A DNA stretch of 23,678 bases from PVC group bacterium (GCA_003565195.1 PXCX01000236.1:1-23678); one strand, 5' to 3'; shown: positions 7,034-16,316, counted from the first letter of the stretch. The notes: generated by a model not told the origin, from the letters alone. A program made the numbers and translations.

Positions 7034-7061
7034 TGACTGTGCCCGAGGTTTTGATATCTTT
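7034..7061 (+). promoter_or_regulatory. Promoter for ppdK
   Basis: TTGACT (7034-7039, 5/6) is followed by 16 nt and TATCTT (7056-7061, 4/6). A start near 7068 gives a leader of about 33 nt containing an AGGA site 7 nt before the ppdK ATG. It lies back to back with the divergent peptidase promoter, with the two -35 boxes about 20 bp apart. Confidence 0.5.
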
Positions 7062-7100
7062 AAAGCTGTTTAGTTTTCAGGAAACAAGACAGGAACTAGC

Positions 7101-9809
7101 ATGAAAAAATACATATATACGTTTGGCGAAGGGATGTCGGAGGGCAACGCGGAGATGCGCGATCTGCTGGGCGGGAAAGGCGCGAATCTGGCGGAAATGA
7201 GTCGGATAGGCCTGCCGGTCCCTCCCGGTTTTACGGTCACCACGGAATGTTGCGTCGATTATTTTGACAACCGGATGAGCTTTCCGCCATCGCTTAAGGA
7301 GCAGACGCTAGCGGCATTGATCAAAGTCGAGAAAAGCACCGGCATGGCTTACGGCGACAAGCAGAACCCATTACTGCTGTCATGCCGTTCGGGGGCACGT
7401 CAATCGATGCCCGGCATGATGGACACCGTTTTGAATCTCGGCTTGTGTTCGAGCACGATTCCCGGGTTAATCGCCAAAACCCGGAATGAACGTTTTGTAT
7501 ACGACGCCTATCGGCGCCTGATCACGATGTATGCGGATGTGGTCATGGAAAAGGCCGCTGGCATTGAAACACAGGAGGAAAAAGGGATCCGGGTGGAACT
7601 CGAGCTGTTATTATCCGCTTACAAAAGCCGGCACGGATACACGGAAGACACCGAACTGACGGTGGAAGATCTCAAATATTTATGTGAACAGTACAAGCAA
7701 AAGGTGCATTCGGAACTGGGCGAACCGTTTCCGGACGATGCGATGGTACAGTTATGGGGCGGCATCAACGCCGTCTTCAAGAGCTGGAACGGGAAACGCG
7801 CTGTTTCCTACCGTCGGATTGAAGGACTCCCGGACGATTGGGGGACGGCCACCAACGTTCAGGCGATGGTCTTTGGCAACATGGGCAACACATCCGGAAC
7901 CGGCGTTGCCTTTACCCGGAATCCGGCAACCGGAGAAAATGTTTTTTACGGTGAATGGCTGATGGATGCGCAAGGCGAGGACGTGGTAGCGGGCGGCCGC
8001 ACCCCGAATCCTATTAACGAATCTTCCAAAAGCGAACATAACGTTGACAAAGAATCGCTGGAAGAAGCGATGCCGGAGATATACAAAGCCCTGGATCAGA
8101 TGCAGGCAAAACTCGAGAAACATTTTCGAGACATGCAGGACATCGAATTCACCGTTCAAGAAGGCAAACTGTATATCTTGCAAACCCGGGTCGGCAAACG
8201 TACCGGAACCGCTGCTGTAACCATGGCCATGGATATGCTCGCAGAGAAACTGATCGACGAGAAAACCGCGGTCTTACGGGTAAAACCCGAACAGCTTGAG
8301 GAACTTCTTCATCCGATTCTGGATCCGGCCGCCAAGGAAACCGCCACTTTACTGGCCGAGGGGCTGCCGGCGGGACCGGGTGGCGCCGTTGGGCAAATGG
8401 TGTTCAGCGCCTCGGCCGCCGTCGAATGGGCGCAACGCGGCAAGAGTGTCATTCTGGTTCGTGAAGAGACCAATCCCGAGGATGTCGAGGGCATGCGTGC
8501 GGCGGAAGGCATTTTGACGGCCTGCGGCGGCATGACCAGCCACGCGGCGCTGGTCGCTCGAGGATGGGGGAAATGCTGCATTGTGGGCGCCGAAAAATTG
8601 CACATTGATGCGATGGCCCGCAAGATGACGATCGGCAAAAGGGTTCTTAAGGAAGGCGCCTGGGTTTCGTTGGATGGTACGCGCGGAAATGTTTACAATG
8701 GTCATTTACCCACGGTATCGCCGTCTGAAAACGAACAATTTGAAATTTTCATGCAACGGGTCGACAAGCATCGCAAACTGGGCGTTCGCACCAATGCCGA
8801 GACAGCAGACGATGCCCGTACGGCCCGTGCCTTCGGTGCCGAAGGAATCGGGTTATTCCGTACCGAACATATGTTCTACGGCAAAGGCTGCGACGAACCT
8901 TTGTTCCTGCTAAGGCGCATGATTTTGAGCCAAACCCGAAACGAACGGCAACAGATTCTTAACAAACTGTTCCGATTCGTTAAAAGCGATGTCAAATCGA
9001 CGCTTGTGATCATGGATGATTTACCGGTAACCATTCGTTTACTTGATCCACCGCTGCATGAATTCGTACCCCACGACCTGGTCAAACAAAAGGAATTAGC
9101 GGTCAGTCTCGGGGTTACCGTACGTGAAATCAAGAAACGGATCAATCAACTCAAGGAATCCAACCCCATGATGGGGCATCGCGGGGTGCGTCTCGGCATT
9201 ACCTATCCCGAAATCACTGAAATGCAAATCCGGGCGATTCTTGAAGCAGCCGCCGAGCTCACCAAGCAACGCAAGCGATGCCGGCCCGAAATCATGATCC
9301 CGGTATCGAGCGATCCTAACGAACTGAAATTCCAACGCCAAATCTACGATCGGGTTTGCGAAGAGATCCGTACCAAATTCCGGATTAAAGCGATCGACTG
9401 TCTGTTCGGAACCATGATAGAAATTCCGCGGGCCTGTCTTTTGGCCGATCGTATGGCCAAGTATGCCGATTTCATTTCGTTCGGAACCAACGACCTGACG
9501 CAGTTGGGATTCGGATTCAGTCGCGACGATATGGGCGGGTTTATTGATAAATACCTTAAATTGCATATTCTGCCACACGATCCGTTTCAGGTTCTTGATC
9601 AGGATGGCATCGGCGCTTTAATACGTATCGGCGTTGAAAAAGGCAGGCAGGCGAATCCAAGTTTGAAGATTGGTATCTGCGGGGAACACGGCGGCGACCC
9701 CGCCTCGATTCGGTTCTTCGCCGAAGCCGGCATGAACTACGTCAGTTGCAGTCCTTACCGGATACCGATAGCGCGTTTAGCCGCAGCCCAAGCCGCCTTG
9801 AATTCGTAA
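7101..9809 (+). CDS. ppdK: Pyruvate, phosphate dikinase
   Basis: The enzyme interconverts ATP + Pi + pyruvate and AMP + PPi + phosphoenolpyruvate in the cytosol. The 902-residue protein has the full PPDK order. The N-terminal nucleotide-binding domain starts LLGGKGANLAEMSRIGLPVPPGFTV. The swivelling phosphohistidine domain has GGMTSHAALVARGWGK with catalytic His481. The C-terminal PEP/pyruvate TIM barrel has GFRTEHMFYG-like FRTEHMFYG, FGTNDLTQLGFGFSRDD and GICGEHGGDPAS, with acid-base Cys860. The family differs from PEP synthase in using Pi, and the length and motifs favour PPDK. The start at 7101 is supported by AGGA and a promoter. apt follows after 16 nt. In anaerobes PPDK often works in the direction of pyruvate, gaining ATP from AMP and PPi. 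Confidence 0.97.
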   Translation: MKKYIYTFGEGMSEGNAEMRDLLGGKGANLAEMSRIGLPVPPGFTVTTECCVDYFDNRMSFPPSLKEQTLAALIKVEKSTGMAYGDKQNPLLLSCRSGARQSMPGMMDTVLNLGLCSSTIPGLIAKTRNERFVYDAYRRLITMYADVVMEKAAGIETQEEKGIRVELELLLSAYKSRHGYTEDTELTVEDLKYLCEQYKQKVHSELGEPFPDDAMVQLWGGINAVFKSWNGKRAVSYRRIEGLPDDWGTATNVQAMVFGNMGNTSGTGVAFTRNPATGENVFYGEWLMDAQGEDVVAGGRTPNPINESSKSEHNVDKESLEEAMPEIYKALDQMQAKLEKHFRDMQDIEFTVQEGKLYILQTRVGKRTGTAAVTMAMDMLAEKLIDEKTAVLRVKPEQLEELLHPILDPAAKETATLLAEGLPAGPGGAVGQMVFSASAAVEWAQRGKSVILVREETNPEDVEGMRAAEGILTACGGMTSHAALVARGWGKCCIVGAEKLHIDAMARKMTIGKRVLKEGAWVSLDGTRGNVYNGHLPTVSPSENEQFEIFMQRVDKHRKLGVRTNAETADDARTARAFGAEGIGLFRTEHMFYGKGCDEPLFLLRRMILSQTRNERQQILNKLFRFVKSDVKSTLVIMDDLPVTIRLLDPPLHEFVPHDLVKQKELAVSLGVTVREIKKRINQLKESNPMMGHRGVRLGITYPEITEMQIRAILEAAAELTKQRKRCRPEIMIPVSSDPNELKFQRQIYDRVCEEIRTKFRIKAIDCLFGTMIEIPRACLLADRMAKYADFISFGTNDLTQLGFGFSRDDMGGFIDKYLKLHILPHDPFQVLDQDGIGALIRIGVEKGRQANPSLKIGICGEHGGDPASIRFFAEAGMNYVSCSPYRIPIARLAAAQAALNS

Positions 9810-9825
9810 GTTACGGAGATGGATC

Positions 9826-10359
9826 ATGCATGAGAAAGAAGCTCTCTCGGCCATTCGCGAGGCCATCCGGGATATTGCCGATTTCCCCAAGCCAGGCGTG
9901 GTGTTCAAGGATATTACGCCAATTCTGGCCAACGCGGCATTGTTGCACGCCACGCTTAACTTATTAAGCGAACGCTACCGTAAATCGCGCATCGACCAGG
10001 TGGCCGCGATTGATGCGCGCGGTTTCCTTTTCGGCGCGGCGGTAGCCGACCGTCTCGGCGCCGGTCTGGTTTTGCTTCGCAAACAGGGGAAACTACCGTA
10101 TCACACATACGACAAGACCTATGAGCTCGAGTACGGAGAGGGCACCCTAAGCATGCATCAGGATGCCCTGAGCAAGGGCCAGCGAGTGTTGATTATCGAC
10201 GATCTGCTGGCTACCGGCGGAACGGCAGCCGCAGCCGCGCATTTAGTGGAGCAAGGCGGCGGTCAGGTTGTCGAAATCGAATTCCTGGTCGAATTGACAT
10301 TTTTGAACGGACGCAACCGGTTAACGGGGTATTCCATCCGGTCATTGATAACGTATTAG
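9826..10359 (+). CDS. apt: Adenine phosphoribosyltransferase
   Basis: Apt salvages adenine: adenine + PRPP gives AMP + PPi, in the cytosol. The 177-residue protein has the family hallmarks: FPKPGVVFKDITPIL at about 20-34, DARGFLFG (63-70) for base recognition, KQGKLP with the flexible catalytic loop at about 86-110, and the PRPP-binding motif VLIIDDLLATGGTAAAA at 121-137. A GGAG site lies 8 nt before the ATG. It starts 16 nt after ppdK on the same strand with no terminator visible between them, so co-transcription is likely. Both enzymes meet at AMP and PPi. Confidence 0.96.
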   Translation: MHEKEALSAIREAIRDIADFPKPGVVFKDITPILANAALLHATLNLLSERYRKSRIDQVAAIDARGFLFGAAVADRLGAGLVLLRKQGKLPYHTYDKTYELEYGEGTLSMHQDALSKGQRVLIIDDLLATGGTAAAAAHLVEQGGGQVVEIEFLVELTFLNGRNRLTGYSIRSLITY

Positions 10360-10384
10360 CTCCTTAATCGAAAGGACTTTGAAT

Positions 10385-11851
10385 GTGAAGTTTATAACCG
10401 AGCATTATGATCGAGACAAGATTCTGTTCATGCACTTGGATGCGGTGTACGATATGCACGGTATCGTTCAAAAATGGCATTCGCCGGAAAAACAGGGTGC
10501 AGTCTTCGGTCCCGAGGAACCCTACGAAGGTGGGATGACCCTGCCGGTGGCGATTTATCCGACGGACGACGGTGAGCGGCTGCGATGCCAGTATACCTGC
10601 ATGAACCGGGCCGCGATGTATCCCGACCTGGAACGCGATGGGGCGTTGCACTTGAGCGGTCTGGCCGAATCGTCCGATGGTGTGCATTGGGAACGGGTAC
10701 GCGTAGGCGAGGTTGAATTCCGCGGATCCGTCGACAACAGCATTTTACCCAATGTTGCTGATGCGGAACTGAAGGTAATCATGGATCCGCACGATCCGGA
10801 TCCGGCACGCCGCTACAAGGCCATTGCCTTGGTATGGCCGGGCACGGTCAGGGCAATCGAGGTTGCCCGTAAAGGCCGTTTTTTTGTAAGCTATACCAGT
10901 CCGGACGGGATTCACTGGTCTACGCCGACCCGGATGCCGGGATTCGAGGAAACGGGCGATACCAGCGGTTTGACGTACGACGAACGACGCGGGCTGTATG
11001 TCGTGACCACCCGTCCACGCGGATACTGGTTATCGGACGAATATCCGCCGTTATCCAGTCGTCCCATCAAGAAGGGTGTACCTGACGGCCGCTGGGTAGC
11101 GGTTTCAACCAGTCCGGATTTCGTCGATTGGACTCCCTTGGATCCGATTATGGTACGGGATGCCGCCGATGAGCAAGGGATCGATTTTTATTGCGGATTA
11201 CCGTTTCCCTACGGCGACGTTTACCTGGGCTGGTTGCGACGTCACCATTTCTGGCACGGCACGATGGACAGCGAGCTGCTCTGGAGTCGGGATGCCTTGC
11301 GCTGGCAGCGATCCTGGACGCGCAAGGCTTTTCTGGAACCGGGCGAATTAGGCGGTGTGGATTGGAGTTACGGCGATGTGCTGAATGTCAAGCCGGTACG
11401 TCTGGGCGATCGGTTAATGATTTATTACGAGGGTCGCAATCATGTGCATGGTCCACACCACCTGCGCGAACGCCGCAAAGGGCGCGGTCATCTGGGGATG
11501 GATGCCGTGCTGGGACTGGCCACGATGCGGGTCGATGGATTCGTTTCACTGGAAGCCGGCCGCATGGGCGGCGAGCTGGTGACCGAACCACTGCCGTTTA
11601 GCCCGACAATCACCATCAACGCCCGCACGGTGGCCGGAGGTTTCATGGCCGTCGATCTGCTGGACGCCGATGGACGCCCGATGTCGGACCGTGAGATTCG
11701 CTTCGAGGGTGACGACTGCCGCTATACGCTGGACATGGCGGGGTTGGCGGATTCGAAGCCATCGCCAGACACGCCCGTTCGCTTGCGGTTTTACCTGGAG
11801 AATGCGGCCCTGTACAGTATTAGCCGGGAACCTGTTCAGGATCCAGCCTGA
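10385..11851 (+). CDS. Five-bladed beta-propeller glycosidase-like protein (GH43/GH32-type fold)
   Basis: About 488 residues, no signal peptide, so probably cytosolic. The sequence carries repeated propeller strands of the type S-x-DG-x-x-W: SSDGVHW at about 96-102, SPDGIHW at about 172-178 and SPDFVDW at about 243-249. A DPHDPDPARRYKAI segment (about 134-147) is common in uncharacterised PVC-group proteins of the GH32/GH43 fold class. A C-terminal region of about 100 residues (from VSLEAGRMGGELVTEPL) looks like the beta-sandwich these proteins often carry. Catalytic residues cannot be assigned with confidence. The frame also has a TTG at 10379, but the GTG at 10385 has better spacing (9 nt) to the AAAGGA site. 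It follows apt by 25 bp and may be read through from ppdK-apt. The stop overlaps that of the convergent gene. The substrate is unknown. Confidence 0.7.
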   Translation: MKFITEHYDRDKILFMHLDAVYDMHGIVQKWHSPEKQGAVFGPEEPYEGGMTLPVAIYPTDDGERLRCQYTCMNRAAMYPDLERDGALHLSGLAESSDGVHWERVRVGEVEFRGSVDNSILPNVADAELKVIMDPHDPDPARRYKAIALVWPGTVRAIEVARKGRFFVSYTSPDGIHWSTPTRMPGFEETGDTSGLTYDERRGLYVVTTRPRGYWLSDEYPPLSSRPIKKGVPDGRWVAVSTSPDFVDWTPLDPIMVRDAADEQGIDFYCGLPFPYGDVYLGWLRRHHFWHGTMDSELLWSRDALRWQRSWTRKAFLEPGELGGVDWSYGDVLNVKPVRLGDRLMIYYEGRNHVHGPHHLRERRKGRGHLGMDAVLGLATMRVDGFVSLEAGRMGGELVTEPLPFSPTITINARTVAGGFMAVDLLDADGRPMSDREIRFEGDDCRYTLDMAGLADSKPSPDTPVRLRFYLENAALYSISREPVQDPA

Positions 11852-12993
11852 TCGCCGAGCTCCTCGAGTTTGCCGAACATGATCCGGTCGGTACTGCCGC
11901 CGTGATCGCTCTGGGTTACGCTTAGCCAGACCGCGCCGTCGTGTTCGTGGAAAGAGGGATACTGAAACGATTCGGGTGTTTCAAAGCGGTATTTCCGTTC
12001 CCAGTCCAGGCCGTTCCGCGATACATCAATATTGAACACACTGCGATTGCAGTTCGCAATGCGGGTTGCCTCCTGCCAACCGAGATAATAGATGCCGCCG
12101 AAACGGTCGAAGGTCGGCTTGGAGTTGTCGCCGTTGACGACAAAGGGTTTTTCCCGTCCGGTAGACCAGACACGACCATCGGGACTGGTAGTAAAGTGGT
12201 AATTGCCGCCTTCGTTGCGGCAGATTGCCATCCAAGTTCCGTCCGGCAACCGGTTCACGGACGACTCGCTGAGCTTTTGATCAAGCGGTTCGTTGAAATG
12301 TCCGAGGACCTCGAATGTAAACCGGTCGTCCAGCAGACGCGCAAGCGCGTTTTGGCGTCCCGGATAATTATTCAAGGCCACGTACATGCCATCTTCGAAG
12401 ATTTTGAAGGAATCGAAAATGTAGAGGCCGTGATTCTGGAGCGGTTTATCGAATCCGTGCGCGACCGCGTCGGCGTGCAGATGGATCGGCTGCATATCGA
12501 AAGTGCCGGTAGCGGTTTTTAAACGCGCCTTGTGGATCGCGTTTTCGAACGTATTGGTTTTGAGATCGAAATCGCGGAACCAGATCTGGGCCTGTTGTTC
12601 GGACGGTTGACTGGCGAAAAAACAGCGCAGGGTATGTTTGTCGATGCGCAGAATGCGCGGAACGAAGCACATGCCCTTGGGAAGAACCACGTTATCGAAG
12701 ACCTCCTCGGACTTGGCCAGGGGCACGATTTGCTCTAGTGCAAGCGTATCCAGATTCAGGACTGAAAGCACGCAGTACTGGTGTTCGCCGGCGCCATGTC
12801 CGGGCTGGACATCGTTATCGTGTTCGACAATGTAAGCGCGATCGTTCACGCAGACAAACTCGGCATCGTGCGCGCCCTTGACATGCGGCGCACTCAGGCG
12901 AACCAGATTTTGGATTACCCGATCAGCCGCCTGCAGCGGATCCCAGGATGGGGCAAGAACACTTGTTCGACTTGAGTTTTCGGAGGTTGGCAT
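11836..12993 (-). CDS. BNR/sialidase-like beta-propeller protein
   Basis: About 385 residues, cytosolic by lack of a signal peptide. It is predicted to be a sialidase-type propeller because of an Asp-box motif SPDGRVW (about 270-276), the preceding ESSVNRLPDGTWMAICRNEGGNY segment (about 243-265) typical of BNR proteins, and a second degenerate box VSRNGLDWERKYRF. Family members include exo-sialidases and other exo-glycosidases, but several have lost or changed activity, and I cannot see the full arginine triad. The frame extends upstream to 13023, but the ATG at 12993 has AAGGAG six bases before it and is the better start. It follows the GH2 gene by 33 bp on the same strand (one operon). Its last 16 bp overlap the end of the convergent propeller gene. 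Confidence 0.7.
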   Translation of the reverse strand: MPTSENSSRTSVLAPSWDPLQAADRVIQNLVRLSAPHVKGAHDAEFVCVNDRAYIVEHDNDVQPGHGAGEHQYCVLSVLNLDTLALEQIVPLAKSEEVFDNVVLPKGMCFVPRILRIDKHTLRCFFASQPSEQQAQIWFRDFDLKTNTFENAIHKARLKTATGTFDMQPIHLHADAVAHGFDKPLQNHGLYIFDSFKIFEDGMYVALNNYPGRQNALARLLDDRFTFEVLGHFNEPLDQKLSESSVNRLPDGTWMAICRNEGGNYHFTTSPDGRVWSTGREKPFVVNGDNSKPTFDRFGGIYYLGWQEATRIANCNRSVFNIDVSRNGLDWERKYRFETPESFQYPSFHEHDGAVWLSVTQSDHGGSTDRIMFGKLEELGDQAGS

Positions 12994-13026
12994 GACTAGC
13001 TCCTTGCATTCGCTACCTGACACTGC

Positions 13027-16000
13027 TTAGGGGCGCAGCGGTACGACCGCGTAGGCCAGACGATAAGTTCCCGGCGCAATTTGATGTTCGGGTAACGTAT
13101 CTGGTCCGCAGGCGCCGGTCCCAAGTCCGCGCATGGCGGCGTCGATCAAAACGGTGATCTCTTTTTCACGCGGTACTTCGTTGATGTGAAATGCCCCAGT
13201 CAGCGTTTCGGGACTGAACTGGTGCGCCGAGAAGCCGAACGGTTCGGCAATCGTTTCGAACCGTAAACCGGTTCTGTCGGGAGCGGTCAATTCGAAGCGC
13301 CGGACGTCTTCCTTGTTGCCGTTTTCCTGCGGCACCACGTAAGGTACATACTGGTCTTTGACCATGCCCTGATATCGACCGAACGCGGCTCCCGCTTTGC
13401 GATCCGGGTAAGATTCATGCGGCCCGCGCCCCCACCAGACAAGCCGGTCGCAGTCGTCGGCCAGGCACAGGCGAACGCCCAGTCGCGGCGGATCGACCAG
13501 TGACTGCGGCATCTTGAAAACATGTTCACAGCGCATGAGACCGTCGGTCGCGATCGTGACAACCTGTTCATGCGCAAAGGCGGCTTTGCTGCCAGCGGGC
13601 TGGAAGCGCTGGCGCACGCGGATGACCACCGTATCGTTCTCGCGCCGCACCGTGGCCGATCTGGTTCGGCAGGTCAAGGCATCGTAGCCGGCACGATACC
13701 AGCGTCCCAATGGCTTTCTGGGCGATGACACTTGCGCCGGCATTCCTTTGAGAGCGTCGTTATCAATCGGTGCCCGCCAGATATTGAACAGCGGACCGGC
13801 GGTTTGGACGATTTTACCGCCAACGTGAAGCGTGGTCATCCGGCCGGCTTTTCGATCGAAACCGATTTTGGCACATCCAGCCCGGATCACGACCAGATCC
13901 CCGCGGGATTCCATGGCGATGGACTTGGCGGTTGGTTGGTCGATTTTGGTTGCTTGCAAGGACAGCGTCTCGACCGGCAGCTCGAACTGTTCCCAGGCCA
14001 CCTCGTGCCCGGCTTTGCACCAGGATTGGGCTTTACGGGTTTTGAAACGGAAATTCAGATAAACTTTGGCGCCTTTGGGGGCCGTGACCGGTTTCAGTTT
14101 TAAATGCAGCGATCGGCTAGTATCCGGCGCAATATCAAGCAGGGGACAAGATCCGGATTGCACGACGTCGCCGTCGACGGTCACGTCCCAAAAGCCTTCC
14201 AGCCAGTCGGCAGAACGGAAGAAATCGGTATTCCGGATCGCAAACCGGCCGGATGCCGGATCATCAGTTTGAACCCGGATCGGCTGGACCAGTTTCTTGA
14301 ACTCCCATATCGCCGGACGGGGAACACGATCCGGTCCAACCAGTCCGTTACAGCAGAAGTTTTTGTCGTTCGGCTCATCGCCGAAATCACCGCCGTAGGC
14401 CCAGAATTCACGGCCGCGCGCGTCGCGCGCACGCAATCCGTGATCCAGCCACTGCCAGATAAAACCGCCTTGCAACCCGTGAAAAGCATGAATGGCATCC
14501 CAGTACCCTTTCAGATTGCCGCCGGAATTGCCGGTAGTGCTGGCGTATTCGCACATGATAAACGGGCGTGGCTCATCGCTGTTCTTGGCCCATTCAACGA
14601 TCTCATTGACCGACGGATACATCGGATCGATGAAGTCGTTGGACCGTTCCCCGCCGGAACCATATTGGTTCGGCCCGGCCTGGTCCCATCGCGGCTTCAG
14701 GCAACCTTCGTTATGGATAAACCGCGTTGGATCATAGCCGCGAATCCAGGCGGCCGCCCGATCATGGTTTTCGCCGTATCCCGATTCGTTGCATAGTGAC
14801 CATCCGAAAATGGAAGCATGGTTTTTATCGCGCAGCACCATGCGTTGAATCCGTTCGAAAAAGTGTCGCTGCCAGCGCGGCTGATGCGACAGCGTACGGT
14901 AATTGGCATGGCACTCGATGTTGGCCTCATCAAGGACCAGAATGCCGTATCGATCGCAAAGATCGTAAAGATAAGGGTCGCTGGGATAGTGCGACGTCCG
15001 GATGGCATTGAAGTTGAACTGTTTCAGCAACTCCACATCGCGCCGCATCCATTCCCGGCGCACGGCCTTGCCGTGGTCCGGATCATGGTCATGGTGGTTG
15101 GCGCCCTTGATCAACAGCGGTTTCCCGTTTACCAGGAATTGTCGTTGCCGGACTTCAAACGAGCGAAATCCGATCGTAACGCCGGTATGTTCGATAGCCT
15201 TGCCGCGCGAATCCAAAAGCGAAAAAACGGCCCGGTAAAGATTGGGAACTTCCGGTGACCAGGCCTGTACCGATGCTATTTCAGATTCGAAACAGGCTTC
15301 GTAATAGTTTAGTCTGTATGAGGCGCTGACCGTTTTTACGAGCGGCCGCTTGAAAACCGGTTTCCCGCGGCCGTCATACAGTTGAATGCGAACGCGATAA
15401 TCACGGGCGGGATAATCCGTGAAGTTCAACTTGACCGTGGCATTGAAAAGACCGTTACGGTAGGTGGCGTCAAGCGTAGCGCGCGCGAAAATATCCTCGA
15501 TATAGGCCTTTTCGGTGCGGTAAAGGTAGACCTCGCGAAACAGTCCCCCCATCCACCAGTGATCCTGATCCTCAACATAGGAAGCATCGCTATATTGTAC
15601 GCAGACGGCGGCCAGCGAATTTCTTCCCGGACGCAGCAACGGCGTGACGTCGAACTCCGCCGGCAGGCGTGCGTCCTTGCTCATACCCAGGAATTCGCCG
15701 TTCAGGTATACAAACAAGCAGCTTTCGGCGCCGCCGAAATGCAGAACCACGCGCTGTTTTTCCCATTCGGCCGGCAGGTCGAAGGTCGTGCGGTAAACCG
15801 CCGTAGGATTGCTTGCGGGAACCCGGGGCGGATCGTTTTCGAACGGCATGACATAGTTGGTGTAGTGCGGTGGCTTACCGAAACCGTGCAAATTCCAGTT
15901 AGCCGGCACCGGAATGGATTTCCAGCCCCGCGCCGGAACGCGATCCGCCACCTCCCGCGGGGTTACCTGTTCGGGCCCGTCGAACATCTTGATGCGCCAC

Positions 16001-16149
16001 TTACCGTTGAGCGAAAGACGCCAGGATGAGGTTTCGGGGGCGCGTCCAAGGGCAGCCTTCAATGTCGGGAAACTCTGCATCGTTGCACGCATCGGCAGAC
16101 GATTGATTTCCGTTAGCTCGGGACATTCCCAGGGAATAACTGGATTCAT
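13027..16149 (-). CDS. lacZ: GH2 beta-galactosidase, LacZ type
   Basis: The enzyme is predicted to hydrolyse terminal beta-galactosides or a related beta-hexoside by a retaining mechanism in the cytosol (no signal peptide). At 1040 residues it is close to E. coli LacZ (1024) and shows the full GH2 layout: jelly-roll domain (SLNGKWRIKMFDGPEQ, PVPANWNLHGFGKPPHYTN), immunoglobulin-like domains, TIM barrel, and the large C-terminal Bgal_small domain (GPLFNIWRAPIDND, GRGPHESYPDRKAG). The acid/base is Glu455 in WSLCNESGYG and the nucleophile is Glu534 in PFIMCEYASTTGNSGG. NAIRTSHYPSDPYLYDLCD and DEANIECH also match. The position before the catalytic Asn-Glu is Cys rather than the usual Gly. The start has AAAGG eight bases upstream. 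It is the first gene of the minus-strand pair, driven from the divergent region. The true substrate may differ from lactose. Confidence 0.93.
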   Translation of the reverse strand: MNPVIPWECPELTEINRLPMRATMQSFPTLKAALGRAPETSSWRLSLNGKWRIKMFDGPEQVTPREVADRVPARGWKSIPVPANWNLHGFGKPPHYTNYVMPFENDPPRVPASNPTAVYRTTFDLPAEWEKQRVVLHFGGAESCLFVYLNGEFLGMSKDARLPAEFDVTPLLRPGRNSLAAVCVQYSDASYVEDQDHWWMGGLFREVYLYRTEKAYIEDIFARATLDATYRNGLFNATVKLNFTDYPARDYRVRIQLYDGRGKPVFKRPLVKTVSASYRLNYYEACFESEIASVQAWSPEVPNLYRAVFSLLDSRGKAIEHTGVTIGFRSFEVRQRQFLVNGKPLLIKGANHHDHDPDHGKAVRREWMRRDVELLKQFNFNAIRTSHYPSDPYLYDLCDRYGILVLDEANIECHANYRTLSHQPRWQRHFFERIQRMVLRDKNHASIFGWSLCNESGYGENHDRAAAWIRGYDPTRFIHNEGCLKPRWDQAGPNQYGSGGERSNDFIDPMYPSVNEIVEWAKNSDEPRPFIMCEYASTTGNSGGNLKGYWDAIHAFHGLQGGFIWQWLDHGLRARDARGREFWAYGGDFGDEPNDKNFCCNGLVGPDRVPRPAIWEFKKLVQPIRVQTDDPASGRFAIRNTDFFRSADWLEGFWDVTVDGDVVQSGSCPLLDIAPDTSRSLHLKLKPVTAPKGAKVYLNFRFKTRKAQSWCKAGHEVAWEQFELPVETLSLQATKIDQPTAKSIAMESRGDLVVIRAGCAKIGFDRKAGRMTTLHVGGKIVQTAGPLFNIWRAPIDNDALKGMPAQVSSPRKPLGRWYRAGYDALTCRTRSATVRRENDTVVIRVRQRFQPAGSKAAFAHEQVVTIATDGLMRCEHVFKMPQSLVDPPRLGVRLCLADDCDRLVWWGRGPHESYPDRKAGAAFGRYQGMVKDQYVPYVVPQENGNKEDVRRFELTAPDRTGLRFETIAEPFGFSAHQFSPETLTGAFHINEVPREKEITVLIDAAMRGLGTGACGPDTLPEHQIAPGTYRLAYAVVPLRP

Positions 16150-16199
16150 GCGGGGTACCTTTCGCGGATGGTTGACTAAAATAACGATGAAAAATCAAT

Positions 16200-16227
16200 A
16201 TCGTAGCAATCTTGACTAGAAAAGCAA
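16200..16227 (-). promoter_or_regulatory. Possible promoter for lacZ
   Basis: On the minus strand TTGCTT (16222-16227) is followed by 16 nt and TACGAT (16200-16205), 4/6 matches or poorer. A start near 16193 gives a leader of about 44 nt. Support is weak. Confidence 0.28.
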
Positions 16228-16251
16228 GAAAAACAGAAAAACAGAAAAACA
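16228..16251. repeat. Three tandem octamers GAAAAACA
   Basis: Three perfect 8-bp copies stand directly upstream of the possible lacZ -35 box and next to the plus-strand -35 box. They form an A-rich tract at near-helical spacing, which could bend DNA or bind a regulator. It may also be simple slippage. Confidence 0.8.
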
Positions 16252-16255
16252 AAGG

Positions 16256-16284
16256 TTGTAATCGGTTTCCGGGTGTGCTATTTT
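16256..16284 (+). promoter_or_regulatory. Possible promoter for the sialidase-GH130 operon
   Basis: TTGTAA (16256-16261, 4/6), a 17-nt spacer, then TATTTT (16279-16284, 4/6). A start near 16291 leaves a leader of about 85 nt holding an inverted repeat and a hairpin around the ribosome-binding site. Confidence 0.4.
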
Positions 16285-16316
16285 GGAATGTTCCGCAAGC
16301 GCGACTTTTTTACAAA

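Noticed and set aside
14104..14796. Plus-strand 230-codon frame
   Set aside because: It is antisense to the lacZ catalytic region and arises from GC-rich codon bias.
16228..16251. CRISPR-like or iteron array
   Set aside because: There are only three 8-bp units without spacers, in an ordinary divergent promoter region with no replication or cas gene.
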